NCBI GenBank assembly: GCA_009746045.1
Contig: RPFO01000764.1
Span: 192,501-256,500, forward strand
DNA: 64,000 nucleotides
Direction: 5' to 3'
Origin: Mesostigma viride
Taxonomy: Eukaryota; Streptophyta; Mesostigmatophyceae; Mesostigmatales; Mesostigmataceae
This document shows, in pieces, positions 54,860-64,000 of this stretch (positions within the stretch are counted from its first letter, which is position 1; every line of letters begins with the position of its first letter). Both the position numbers and the translations under genes were made by a program. The notes beneath the pieces were generated by a model that had not been told where the DNA came from, searched no databases, and saw only the letters and a list, made by a program, of their open reading frames with translations.

Positions 54860-54989
54860 ATCAGGGGCCAAAACGGCAGCGATGACTATGCCTGACCAGG
54901 GCTCCAAATAGAAATCCCTTGCCGGTTAACACCCACAAATACGCTTAGACATTTTTTGAAAGTGGCGCATCCTTTTGAAAAAAAAGACC

Positions 54990-55743
54990 CTAAACCCCGC
55001 CACCCCCTCTCCCGCCCTTCCCGAGTACCGCGAGGACGCAGACCCCTGCACGAAAGTTCCGCGAATTTCCCGACCAGGGCTGGGTTTTCCAGCGACCCAG
55101 GTGCGCGCTGGGCGGTGAGCTTGACTTTTCGGGGTCCCGCGTTCTGCCCAACTCTTAAAAGCTTTTGGTATAAAAGTTGGGCAGAACGCCGAACCTTCTC
55201 CCGCCGTCCTCACACACCCCCGCTGTCCGCGGTCGGTAATGGTTGAGCAAAACGGAAGTCACATTTTTCACGCCGCCCATCGACCCGGGTGCGCGCTGGG
55301 CGGTGAGCTTGACTTTTCGAGGTCCCGCGTTCTGCCCAACTCTTAAAAGCTTTTGGTATAAAAGTTGGCAGAACGCCGAACCTTCTCCCACAGTTCTCAC
55401 CCAACCCCGCTGTCCGCGGTCGGTCATGGTTGAGCAAAACGGAAGTCACACTTTTCACGCCCGTCACGAACCATCGCACCCCCAGGCTCGGGAGTAGGAG
55501 GGGATCGGTAGGCGGCAGCCCCACGGCTGGTGGTGACGGATGCCAGCATTATAAAGCACCTCTAAAGCCCGGCGACCCTCGAGCCAAGGTTGGCGGGGGT
55601 TGAGAAGGGGCAGTAAGCCCGTGACGGGTGTCAGTAAAAAGTCAAAAAAACTCCAATATTTTATCACTCAATTATCACTCAATCATCATCACTCAATAAT
55701 AGCTCCCCGGTACCCCACAAGCCCCTATCACTCAATAGGGGTT
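54990..55743 (-). repeat. PLV right terminal inverted repeat
   Basis: 754 bp, reverse complement of 31556-32310 with very few differences (for example one G missing in a GTTGGGCAG). It ends CACTCAATAGGGGTT and runs into (TA)n. Confidence 0.93.
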
Positions 55744-55756
55744 ATATATATATTAT

Positions 55757-55975
55757 GCGGTCTAGATCCCTTCCAGGCCTGCATGGTGGGCCGGCAGCGC
55801 TGTTGCTGCGTGTAGTTTTGTGATGTATAGTTAGTTGTACCTTGTGCCGCTGGCGTGATCCTTGGATGTCTGTGTCAGATTACTATTAATTTCTTCAGGG
55901 TTATTCTCCCAGTTATCGGGTTTTTCCTTATGTTGCATGCCTATCTCACCTCCGTAATCTATCATTCTCAATGAA
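55757..55975 (+). mobile_element. 5'-truncated non-LTR copy, 3' UTR only
   Basis: Starts GCGGTCTAGATCCC, the last codons of the endonuclease ORF, and follows the 3' UTR to CAATGAATATATATAT. It differs from 31330-31546 by single bases, so it is an independent copy. TA runs lie on both sides. Confidence 0.8.
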
Positions 55976-56013
55976 TATATATATTAAGCCCTTTGTTCAC
56001 ACTGGTATATATA

Positions 56014-56730
56014 ATGAGCCCTTTGTTCACACTGGTTCCGGCCCTTTACGCCATCGCTCTCCGCCACCAGCTCTTTGCCCCGCAACCTCTCATCACGGCG
56101 GGTGCGTCCTGCGGCAGCTGCGGGCTTGCTCTGGATACTACTGGGACGCACTACATCGCGTGCATGGGTGGCCAGCAGAACCAGAACTGGTTCCTCTATC
56201 TCCATACCGCTCTCCTCCGGGTGGTGTGTGCCATGGTTCGGTCGGTCTTTCCCCACTCCACCATTAAGTGCGAGGACGCGGATGGGGCCGCCCTCTACTC
56301 ACCCAACCACCGCCCCGACATTACCGTGCTTGACTACGACGGGCAGGGTTGCCACCTGCTCATCGATGTCTCCGTGGCTCGGCCGCTTTCCGGTCGCCAC
56401 ATCCTCCGGGCGGCTGTGGATGCCGGCGCTGCTGCCGCTGTGGCTGAGCGCGACAAGTTTGCCTCCTACGGCAATGTGGGGCCCCACCGGGTCATCCCCT
56501 TTGTCCTTGAGGAGTTCGGGGCCATGGGCCCCAAGACAGCGGAGTTTTTCCACGAGTGCTGCCAGCGCCGTGAAGACCGCCTCGACCTCGAGGGTCAGAC
56601 CGCCCCGTGGTCGGCCCGCACGTGGTCCTCGTATTGGCGGCAGCGTCTGTCACTCGCCCTCACTCGCACCGTGGCTGATGTGTTATTCCGCCGCACCCGG
56701 GCCGACTTTGTCGCGACCCACGCGGTCTAG
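56014..56730 (+). pseudogene. Non-LTR endonuclease domain fragment
   Basis: 238 aa identical to the C-terminus of the 29963-31336 frame, with the CGSCG zinc motif, RPDITVLD and LLIDVSV. It lacks RT and is a dead fragment. Confidence 0.75.
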
Positions 56731-56950
56731 ATTCCTTCCAGGCCTGCATGGTGGGCCGGCAGCGCTGTTGCTGCGTGTAGTTTTGTGATGTATAGTTAGT
56801 TGTACCTTGTGCCGCTGGCGTGATCCTTGGATGTCTGTGTCAGATTACTATTAATTTCTTCAGGGTTATTCTCCCAGTCATCGGTTTTTTCCTTATGTTG
56901 CATGCCTATCTCACCTTCGTAATCTATCATTCTCAATGAATATATATTAA
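56014..56950 (+). mobile_element. 5'-truncated non-LTR copy with endonuclease domain
   Basis: Begins at ATGAGCCCTTTG, equal to 30620 onward, and continues through the stop and 3' UTR. A stray 19-bp piece (AGCCCTTTGTTCACACTGG) precedes it at about 55986-56004, separated by TATATATA, as if the 5' junction had been copied twice. TA runs bound the copy. Confidence 0.82.
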
Positions 56951-57082
56951 TAATATATAATTACTTACAGCAGAGTGAAATCACTCAAACCAAAGCAAAC
57001 GCCCAGCTATAAACCTCTATACAGAGCCATGTCAAATCTCTATACTACGATAAGACCAATGGAAACTCCTAACGGGAGGAAC

Positions 57083-58459
57083 CTAATAGCCCTGCTGCAC
57101 CGCAAAATCAGCCCGCGTACGGCGGAGCATGATGTCAGCCATGGCCCGAGTCAGCGCCACCGACAAGCGCTGACGCCAATATGACGTCCAGGTCCGCGCC
57201 GACCATGGGGCCCGCTGGCCCTCCAGGTCCAGCCGGTCCTCCCGGAGCCGGCAACACTCCTTGAAGAAGGCGGAGGTCAGGGGCCCCATGGCCCCAAACT
57301 CCTCCAGGACAAAGGGCACCACACGATGGTGCCCGACGTCGCCGTAGGCCAGGAGCTTGGCCCGCTCCGCCCGGTCCGCCGTGTAACCTGCCGTGAGGGA
57401 GGCCCCAGCCACGTGGCTAAGAGCCAAGGGCCGCGCCACCGAAACGTCGATAAGCAGATGCCGGCCACCCCCCTCAAAGTCCAGCACCACGATGTCAGGC
57501 CGGTGGTTGGGGGAATAGAAGGCAGCGCCATCCGCATCCTCGGACCGGATGTTCGCGTGGGGGAAAACCGACCGAATCATGGCGAGCACCACCGTCAGGA
57601 GGACAGTGTGCAAATACAAATACCAATTCTGATTCTGTTGGCCCCCCATGCAGGCAAGGTAGTGAGTCCCCGTGGGATCCAGCGGCTGCCCACAGCTACC
57701 ACAAGGCCGCCCGGCCGGAACAAGAGGCTGCGGGGCAAATAGCTGGTGCCGGAGCGCCACCGAGTAGTGGCTGGGAGCCAAGGCGAATGGGGGGGCCATG
57801 GGAAGAGCACGAAGGTACGCCGAGCCCACACTCCGCAAGGAAAGCGAGAACAGCCACGCACGTCCCTGGGCGTTGAGGTCCGCGAAAAGAGCAATCCAAT
57901 CAGCCGTGTGCAGAATACCCGCGTAGGTTTTCTGGTGTTTATCGATGACGCGAGCAGGGAATGCGGCGGGAGATTGAACGGAGGCGACCGAGGGAGTGCC
58001 GCGAGGGAGGTGGCGCTGTACCGCCTGAGCGGCACGGACGGGAGAACAGGCCTGCTGGATCTCAGCATAGGCCTCCTGGATGGCGGTGACGAAGGGCAAA
58101 GGGCTGCTGGGGTCCAGGAGGTCAGGCGCTGCCGTTGCCAAAAGGGGCAGGAGCCGGCAGCTTTCCGCCCACGACTGAGCGACGGAGCCCAAAAAGGCTG
58201 CTGGGGCCAGCCGGGCGGCACGAGTCAGACCGCAGCCACCCATCCGTGCAGGCAGGGAGGCAATGCGAATAGCATGTGGCGGGAGGTCGGGGCCCGGGAC
58301 CAGCTGCGCCAAGGCCGACTGGATGCGTTCGTCGTGGCCCTCGGCGGCCAGCCGGACCTGAGACGGAAGAGCGCCCCGGAGCCAGTGAACGACGCGAGGG
58401 TGAGCGCAAAACCACAGAAGCAGACCCTTGGTCTGCGAATCATGAAGGCGCGCAATCAA
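57083..58459 (-). pseudogene. Non-LTR ORF2 C-terminus (thumb and endonuclease)
   Basis: 458 aa. Zinc motif CGSCGQ ... GTHYLACMGG, then RPDIVVLDF, LLIDVSVARPL and AERAKLLAYG, the same endonuclease layout as the first element. A frameshift near 58440 separates it from the RT part; the two frames overlap by 4 nt. Confidence 0.75.
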
Positions 58460-59112
58460 GGGCAGTATACCTCAGTGCGTGCCTCGAGGGCGGCCCGCAG
58501 AGCATCGATGACAAACGCGGGGTCGCCAACCGGAACGCCGAGGACATCCAACCCATGGAGGCGCTCGTCCCGGCCCAAGAGCTGGGGCGGAAAGCCGGAG
58601 CAATCACCTTGGGGCGAGTACACCGCGCACTTGGCAAGGGTCAACTGGAGGTTGATGTCGGCCACCGCGGTCTGCAGTGCCAGCAGAGCCGCGGTGGTGT
58701 CCGGCACAGGGCCCAGAAGGTAGATATCATCCAAGTAGGCCTGAATAGCGACCGCCGGGTGGGCAGCATGGACCGCTTGGAGGCAACCCTGGAGGGGGGC
58801 GGCAAAGTACAGGGGTCCCAGGGGGTCCCCTTGCTGGGTGCCCGACCGCGACAGCAGGCCGCCGCGAGTGCCGTCCTCCATGATGTGAACCAGTTGGCCG
58901 GGCTGGCCGTAGCACACGGCTGTCCAAGCGTACAAGTCCTCGAAGGACTCCATGACGGCCGCAAACATGCTGGCGCGGGACAGACTGTTGAACGCGTTGT
59001 GGCAGTCGACCTTGACGACAGCGTGGGTGGGGTGGGCCTCGAGGTAGGCCTGCACCGAATGGATGAGGATATCCGCCCCGCCTGGAGTCGTCACCCCCAG
59101 CTGGGCCGCCAC
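58456..59112 (-). pseudogene. Non-LTR RT fragment
   Basis: 218 aa with KVDCHNAFNSL (motif A), GTQQGDPLGPLYF (motif B) and IQAYLDDIYLLG (motif C, YLDD). The N-terminal RT part and all zinc fingers are missing. Confidence 0.75.
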
Positions 59113-59632
59113 CGAGGTCTCACCCGCTGCGAGGGGCGGGCAGAAAAAGGCACGGAGCTCGGGCGCCTATATATATACCGCGGGATCGAGCGCACTAGTG
59201 CCATTTTGGCCCCTTAATTAATTAATTAATAAGCACGTGACTGCGTCACGTGGGTGCCAATACAGAGTACGTAAAGGAACCTTCAACCCTATATACACAG
59301 CGAGAAGGAGGGAGGGCGCCCTATAGCTTCTCTCACTGCCGCAGGGGGGCAGGCCACAGAGCGCTCTCTCCACGGCATGGTGCCGGGGCGCAACACTGTG
59401 GGTGCAATACAACCAGTGCAATACCGCATAGGTAGGCTGACGCATAGCTTATGCTACAAATGTGAGGTGGGCTCAAGACGTCGGCTAATTAAGGCGCAAG
59501 CTGATGGCCACAAGGTGCCAGAGCTAATTGAAGGTACTATAACGCTGTGCGCTAATATCGTTTCAAGTGCTGTAATGCCTCTAAGCTATCCCATAATCGA
59601 TTGCCCCCATCTAGACAACTAGCTGGAGTGCT

Positions 59633-59878
59633 CTATCCCGGGGAAGCCCGGGGGGGCTTCCACAGTTTCTTGTTGACATAGAGGTCCCCGCCCCGCCAGT
59701 ACACTTGGGGCTTCTCGGGGTTGGTCTTGTGGCGGATGTAGTCGGGCCACTGATCGCGGCGTTGCTGCTGCTGGGCTGGCGTCAGGTCGTCGTCAAGCGA
59801 CCAGGAGGTGTTCACCAGCTTCTTGCGGCGAGAGAGGAACCGAACTCGAGCTGTGATGTCGCTGAAGGTGAGGACCAC
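59633..59878 (-). pseudogene. LINE ORF1-like C-terminal part
   Basis: Same 81-aa end as at 36-281 with one visible substitution. DDDLTPAQQQQRR and YWRGGDLYVNKK are present. Confidence 0.5.
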
Positions 59879-60260
59879 TGGACGGGGCCCAGCCTTGGCC
59901 CGTGGATGGGGCAGGCGGTAGGCGCCCTGCAGTATCGCACCTCAGTGGCAGCTGCATGCACGCCAAGAGCTGTTTCTGCAGCTCGTCGAGAAGAGAGTCT
60001 GGGGTCTCCTCCGGCGGCATGTCGAAGCGCCTGAGGAAGACCCGGCAGCGGCGACGGTCGCGGTCAGCGGCCTCGCGGCGCGTGTCTTCCAGCTCCTGGA
60101 GCTTGCTTGGTGGTGATGGCGGTCGTGGTAGAGGATGCCTGGCTCTTGAGCAGGTCCGCCCAGGAGGCGCGAGTCGAGGGGTCATCGAGCGTAGCCCTAC
60201 CAGCAGGTTGGGCGGCGATGGTGGCCGTTCGCTCGGCGATCTCGGGGCCCCTTGCGGCAT
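59793..60260 (-). pseudogene. LINE ORF1-like N-terminal and middle part (other frames)
   Basis: In this frame from about 60115 the protein reads KLQELEDTRREAADRDRRR (coiled coil) then CRVFLRRFDMPPEETPDSLL (RRM-like). An earlier piece, STRASWADLLKSQASS, lies in another frame (60064-60315). Coiled coil, RRM-like and C-terminal domain in series is the L1 ORF1p order, spread over three frames here. Confidence 0.45.
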
Positions 60261-60395
60261 GTTGGCATGTGTTATATTGCATGGTCTCTTGTTTTATCAC
60301 CTGGGTATGGTGCATTATGCCCGTTTGGGCATCCCTTGTTGTTTCATGCCAATTGGAATAAAGTTTTGTGTTGTTATGCTACCATTTATACCCCT

Positions 60396-60429
60396 GCCAG
60401 TTGGCACCGTTATAACGGTGCCAACTGGC
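60396..60429. repeat. 34-bp perfect palindrome
   Basis: GCCAGTTGGCACCGTTA followed immediately by its reverse complement. No gene around it; 60300-60780 holds nothing else recognisable. Confidence 0.7.
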
Positions 60430-60790
60430 TTTGGCCATTTTGTAGCTAGCGTTCACAGTTTTGTGACATTTCATGTTGTGAATGCATTGATGGCATGTCT
60501 ATGATTATAATAACCTGCCTTTAAAAGGCCAGGGCCAACTGATTTGTGTAAATGGTCGATAATGCATTATATGTGTCTCGAACCCCATGTGCGCTGTACC
60601 CCCCTGAGGGGGGTGCTATTTATAGCAGGTGTAGGGCATTGATATGTGACCAACCAAATTTCCCAAACATTATTTGATATAAAAGCATGCTTGGTTCTCA
60701 GGGTGGGCCAGAAAATGTCATTAGGCTAGTTCCTCTCAGGCGCACAAAGATACCCAAACTCAGTCCGTTCTGGCGGTTCCTGTTGACACC

Positions 60791-60930
60791 ATATTGAAGG
60801 GTTAATCTAAATATTTTTTGCCGAAAGGGGTTCACCGTTGGATTAATTTAGTGGACTAAATATGCAACATTTATAAATCAAATGCGCAAATACGGCCAAA
60901 TATCATTTATATTTGTCCGACCTGTGCAAG
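60791..60930 (+). repeat. Dispersed repeat, copy B
   Basis: Shares GTTAATCTAAATA and the ATTTATAAATCAAATGCGC to TTTGTCCGACCTGT stretch with 8842-8943, in the same orientation. Confidence 0.6.
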
Positions 60931-61449
60931 CCACCAAGGCTTTGCGCCCCAAAGTCTTGCGCCTGAACCTAAGTCAGGTCACCTAAGACTGTCACTCTAG
61001 AAATTCAGGCCTTTCCGGCGCGGCGCTCCACACCGGCCCAAGGAACAAAGCCTGCGGCCTACTGAATCGGAACCAACCAAACGGTCGGTAACGGTTCCGA
61101 TTACGGCAACCGCGTAACTTCTTGAGTGCACGGACGTAAATGATGCACGGACGTGACATACACGCGCCGTGTCTTGGCCCTCGGCCGTTTCCAAATCTCT
61201 GCTCAGCATGTGCGGCGTGGGCAACAACAACAACAACAAGATACACCCGCGCGCGAATTCGAACAACATTGCAACAACCGTTGCGATTATCATGTTATTG
61301 CCCCAAGAACCCTGACGTACGCGTTGCCGAAGTGGCATGAATCCTAGTCCTATATCGAGCCCAGCCTGTGGAATTGAGCTTCGAGTATCGAACTCAGCGC
61401 GAAATTGACCCCTCGGAAACAATTGAGCACCGCTTTCTCTACTGCCAAG

Positions 61450-63011
61450 CCGTGTTGGTCTGTACGGCAGTACGGGGTACTCGGTAAAACCCTTGCGTAC
61501 TGTAAAAATACAGGTATTTTTGCGAGGGGTAAAAAATACGCGAAAAAATACGCAGTACGGCATACGGGGTATTTTTGAAATTGTGGTAAAAAAGTACGGG
61601 GTATTATTGAGGCCAAGGCTTAAAGTACGGGGTATTCTAAGGATGTGTGGCCCTGCAGCCAACAAATGTTACTATGTACTATGCTCTCTGCTATTCATTA
61701 ATGAGCATAATGGCAGTGACTTGCCACCTGCCACACTTAGATCGACATTGCAATACATCCTTCAAGTACATTTGTATATTGTGGACATGCAAACTGTTGA
61801 CCATCTAACACCGGTCTCTTTTATTACAATCCGTCATTGACAACATAATACATTATTGAATGGTATAATGCACCCAGAGCTCTGGCAGCCTCGATGCAGA
61901 GGATGTCATAGCACTATAGATGGCAGCTTCGCTGCACAATGACAACAAGTGCATGCCACGAATCCCTAAAAAATAAAATCATTGGCAATGAACCCAGAAT
62001 TGACCTTCACTGCTGCGGCAGGTCCATACTTTGCCACTGCCGCGATCATGTGCTTGTACGAGGCGCTGGCGGCGACGTGAAACGGAATGCCATTCTCGTA
62101 AAAGAAAGAGGCCTGGGCAAGGCGGACTTCCTGGAGCTGCGCATTGGAAAAGCACTGTGGAATCGTCTTCTGCACTGCCTTGCCAGATCGAGCCACAAGG
62201 GCCAGCACCCGGGGCAGCGGCAGGCAGAAGGGCCTTGGCAACGCGGGCACCGAGCAATGCCTTTTGCTCCTTCTTTTCCAACCGGGCTGCCTCAGCCGCC
62301 TGAAGCCTCCCGATCAGGCCTTCTACATTCCTAGACTGCTGGCAAAATGTGGCTCCCTTGTTGGGGATGTGGCCGAGATGGCCGACAGCGCGATCCTTGC
62401 TAAAGTTGCCAGGCCTGCCGAACTTGTAATCGCACAGCTAATTGTACGCCTGGCCACCTCTGGCCGACTACCACGTCTTCCCCACTCACGGTCTTTTCCA
62501 CCTCGTCAATCAGGTGGAGGTATTGATACTCCTCTCCCCTTTTGACGACTGGAACTCTAGGCATGGTCGCCTCTTTTAGGATTGCCTAGCGCACAATACA
62601 TGAACCGGCGCACCCGGCACCCTCTATTTGCTTCAATTGCGTCTTCACTCTTCTGCGTCTTTCTGGAAGTGCACCCGTCCCTAAACCTTGTGATTCTGCC
62701 ATGCATATGCTGTCTGTCCCCTTACAGCTTTTCTCCCGCGCAATAAAAAATCCTGTCAAAAAATGTAGAAAGCGGCACACCGTCACGCGTGTACTAGCAA
62801 GTAGCTATATGCACTCGCTGCAATTTCAGCAATTTCAGTACCACTGACAGGTCTGGGCCTCTCCCCACCGCGTGACACGTCCGCGACCTCCAAAATCGGC
62901 TAAGTCCAAAGTGAAAAACAGTGAAAATCGTACGGCGTACGCGGTCGAAAGCGTCAGTACCGTGGAATACGGCGTATTTTCATACCCGAGGTGCCGTACG
63001 AACCAACACGG
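61450..63011 (-). mobile_element. Second hAT element, internally deleted
   Basis: Ends are CCGTGTTGGT...GTACGGCA in inverted orientation. CTGCCAAG is duplicated on both sides (61442-61449 and 63012-63019), an 8-bp hAT-type target duplication. Subterminal TACGGGGTATT repeats lie at 61470-61640. A transposase remnant is on the minus strand. It is a different family from the element at 18142. Confidence 0.8.
61966..62564 (-). pseudogene. hAT transposase N-terminal remnant
   Basis: Starts MPRVPVVKRGEEYQY at 62564; another frame then gives CDYKFGRPGNFSKDRAVGHL (BED-finger-like), and the 61966-62250 frame gives VRLAQASFFYENGIPFHVAA then YKHMIAAVAKYGP, typical of hAT proteins. Frames are broken and the catalytic and dimerisation parts are absent. 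Confidence 0.6.
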
Positions 63012-63019
63012 CTGCCAAG

Positions 63020-63973
63020 TGAGCGGGGTGTGGCAATGGTTGTTTAGCGTATGGTCCGCGCGCATGGACCACGCTACCACATTCCACATTAGCGCTATCA
63101 GTGCGTTGTATCATATTCGGTATTGTGGGGACCCCAGGGGAAGAGTTGTCCAACAGTCAACTGGCCTGGGTATGGCTACGCACTAATATGCTATATGCGA
63201 TCTGGACTATCCGGAACGAGACGGTTTTCAAAGTGCGGCACGACTGCCGGGTTGGGTCAGACGGCACCCTCCTGCGTTTCCGACGCGTCCAGACGCCGTT
63301 TCGCGGCCTCGAGTTGCATCCAGACGCCGCCGACGGCGTCGACGCGGCCGCGTGGGCCTGGAGCTAGTGTAATGGCTGATGACGGGCGCGGCGCCCCATG
63401 TTGCGGACTATGCATCCAAGAACCGCCCATAGTTGTCTCACTTAATAGAATTGCCCAGGTTGGTCATTGCCTCATTGGTCGATACTAGGGCACAGTATGC
63501 ACGCCACCAGACACTGGCAAGGTTCCACCCTGGCCGTCGGTTTCGCCGTCGGATTCCCCCCCTGAGTTTCCGACGTCGGTTTCCCCCCCTGAGTTTCCGA
63601 CGTTTCAGACGTCTGACCCAACCTATAGGGCACGAGTACACCAAAGCAGCCGTGGTGACTGGTGAGGCGGTTTATCTCCCTTTGGAACTCAGCATGCAAT
63701 GCGTCGCGCTTGGCTCTTGGAAGCCACTATTTGCAGCAACATCCGAAAGGTGACACAAGTGCGGGATGCCGCATGTGCGGGTGACACCGAGGTACCCGCA
63801 CTTGTCCGGACGCGCCGCGTTGGGCCAGCGGAGGGCGGATTTGGCGCGAGAAGCAGGGCATACCACAAAACCGCTGTCGCGCGCAAATCGAGACTTAGCC
63901 ATTAATTCAAGGAAACACACTGCGCCCGATGCAGGCCTGACGCAATGCTCTTAACTCCAAATTGCACGGAAGG
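63020..63973. other. Unassigned region
   Basis: No convincing gene. A frame at 63101-63367 contains WLRTNMLYAIWTIRNETVFK, which resembles the segment after the RT zinc-binding domain of plant-type LINEs, but nothing else supports it. A direct repeat of about 27 bp (TTCCCCCCCTGAGTTTCCGA core) occurs twice at 63554-63602. Confidence 0.35.
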
Positions 63974-64000
63974 TGTTACGTCCCAGCCCAGACACACCTA
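63974..64000 (+). repeat. Possible LTR start at window edge
   Basis: TGTTACGTCCCAGCCCAGAC resembles the first bases of the gypsy LTR (TGTTACGGCCCAGACC). Too short to decide. Confidence 0.2.

Larger units (their letters stand above)
31556..55743. mobile_element. Integrated polinton-like virus (PLV)
   Basis: A 24.2-kb provirus with about 755-bp terminal inverted repeats. It carries the PLV/polinton core (major capsid protein, penton-like minor capsid protein, packaging ATPase), a tyrosine recombinase and a primase-helicase, plus fibre and adhesin genes. Virion genes run leftward and replication/packaging genes rightward from a 39-bp divergent region. A 5.3-kb block occurs twice. Both ends abut (TA)n, so the exact border is uncertain by a few bases. 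No DNA polymerase or adenovirus-type protease was seen. Most genes are intact, so it could be a recent, possibly active integration. Confidence 0.93.
56960..59166 (-). mobile_element. Second RLE-type non-LTR element, 5'-truncated, minus strand
   Basis: The encoded protein is clearly related to, but diverged from, that of 27417-31336. It is truncated within RT at about 59166, next to TATATATATA (59167-59176). Its 3' end meets the plus-strand copy tail to tail in a TA-rich stretch near 56950. Confidence 0.78.
59214..60290 (-). mobile_element. LINE-like ORF1-only element (right, inverted copy)
   Basis: Minus-strand copy of the element at 1-696. The (TTAA)n tail is at 59214-59232, followed (leftward reading) by the 3' UTR and ORF1. 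It extends further 5' than the left copy, to about the ORF1 start. No ORF2. Confidence 0.6.

Noticed and set aside
1-59912. Inverted repeats at 1-696 and 59214-59912 as termini of one 60-kb giant transposon
   Set aside because: Each arm has a LINE-like ORF1 end, 3' UTR and A/T tail, and the interval is filled with independent elements that have their own borders and target duplications.
60997-61665. 222-aa minus-strand ORF
   Set aside because: It crosses the left border of the second hAT element and includes its low-complexity subterminal repeats, so it is a chance frame.

Overview
The window looks like repeat-rich nuclear DNA of a eukaryotic microbe, most likely a GC-rich alga (green alga is my best guess). 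The pointers are LTR and non-LTR retrotransposons, hAT transposons with 8-bp target duplications, one clear GT-AG intron, and an integrated polinton-like virus (PLV) of a kind found in algal genomes. No clear host housekeeping gene, rRNA, tRNA or CRISPR array was found. Almost every base that can be assigned belongs to a mobile element, often nested in another.

Layout. 1-696: 3' end of a LINE-like element carrying only an ORF1 remnant; a near-identical inverted copy lies at 59214-60290. 700-1194: orphan ORF. 1364-7259: copia-type element with Gag, a single in-frame UGA, then integrase, a retropepsin-like domain, RT and RNase H; a 1.15-kb composite palindrome (5023-6170) splits its RT. 7260-9493: non-coding, with a 41-bp tandem repeat. 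9499-23991: complete Ty3/gypsy element with two LTRs, a 5-bp target duplication (ACTGG), a leader ORF with an RNase H1 hybrid-binding/viroplasmin-like domain, Gag, Pol and extra 3' ORFs; a 3.5-kb hAT transposon (18142-21668) is inserted in its 3' part. 23997-25212: nothing recognised. 25213-31546: full-length non-LTR retrotransposon with three and a half 231-bp monomers at its 5' end, PHD and RING fingers, RT and a restriction-like endonuclease.

31556-55743: the PLV provirus, 24.2 kb with about 755-bp terminal inverted repeats. The left arm, read leftward, holds virion genes: double-jelly-roll major capsid protein, penton-like minor capsid protein, a 1078-aa fibre-like protein, an Ig-like/LamG-like adhesin and small proteins. 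The right arm, read rightward, holds a coiled-coil protein, packaging ATPase, AT-hook protein, tyrosine recombinase and a primase fused to an SF2 helicase. No DNA polymerase or maturation protease was seen. A 5.3-kb block (41229-46490) is repeated without visible difference at 46756-52017, and the joint between the copies looks like noisy raw-read sequence, so the duplication may be an assembly artefact. Without it the virus would be about 18.7 kb.

55757-59166: further pieces of the RLE-type non-LTR family, all bounded by (TA)n. 59214-60290: inverted LINE-like copy. 61450-63011: internally deleted hAT element with an 8-bp target duplication. The rest is unassigned. Several coding regions break at homopolymer or CAG runs, so some apparent pseudogenes may be consensus errors.
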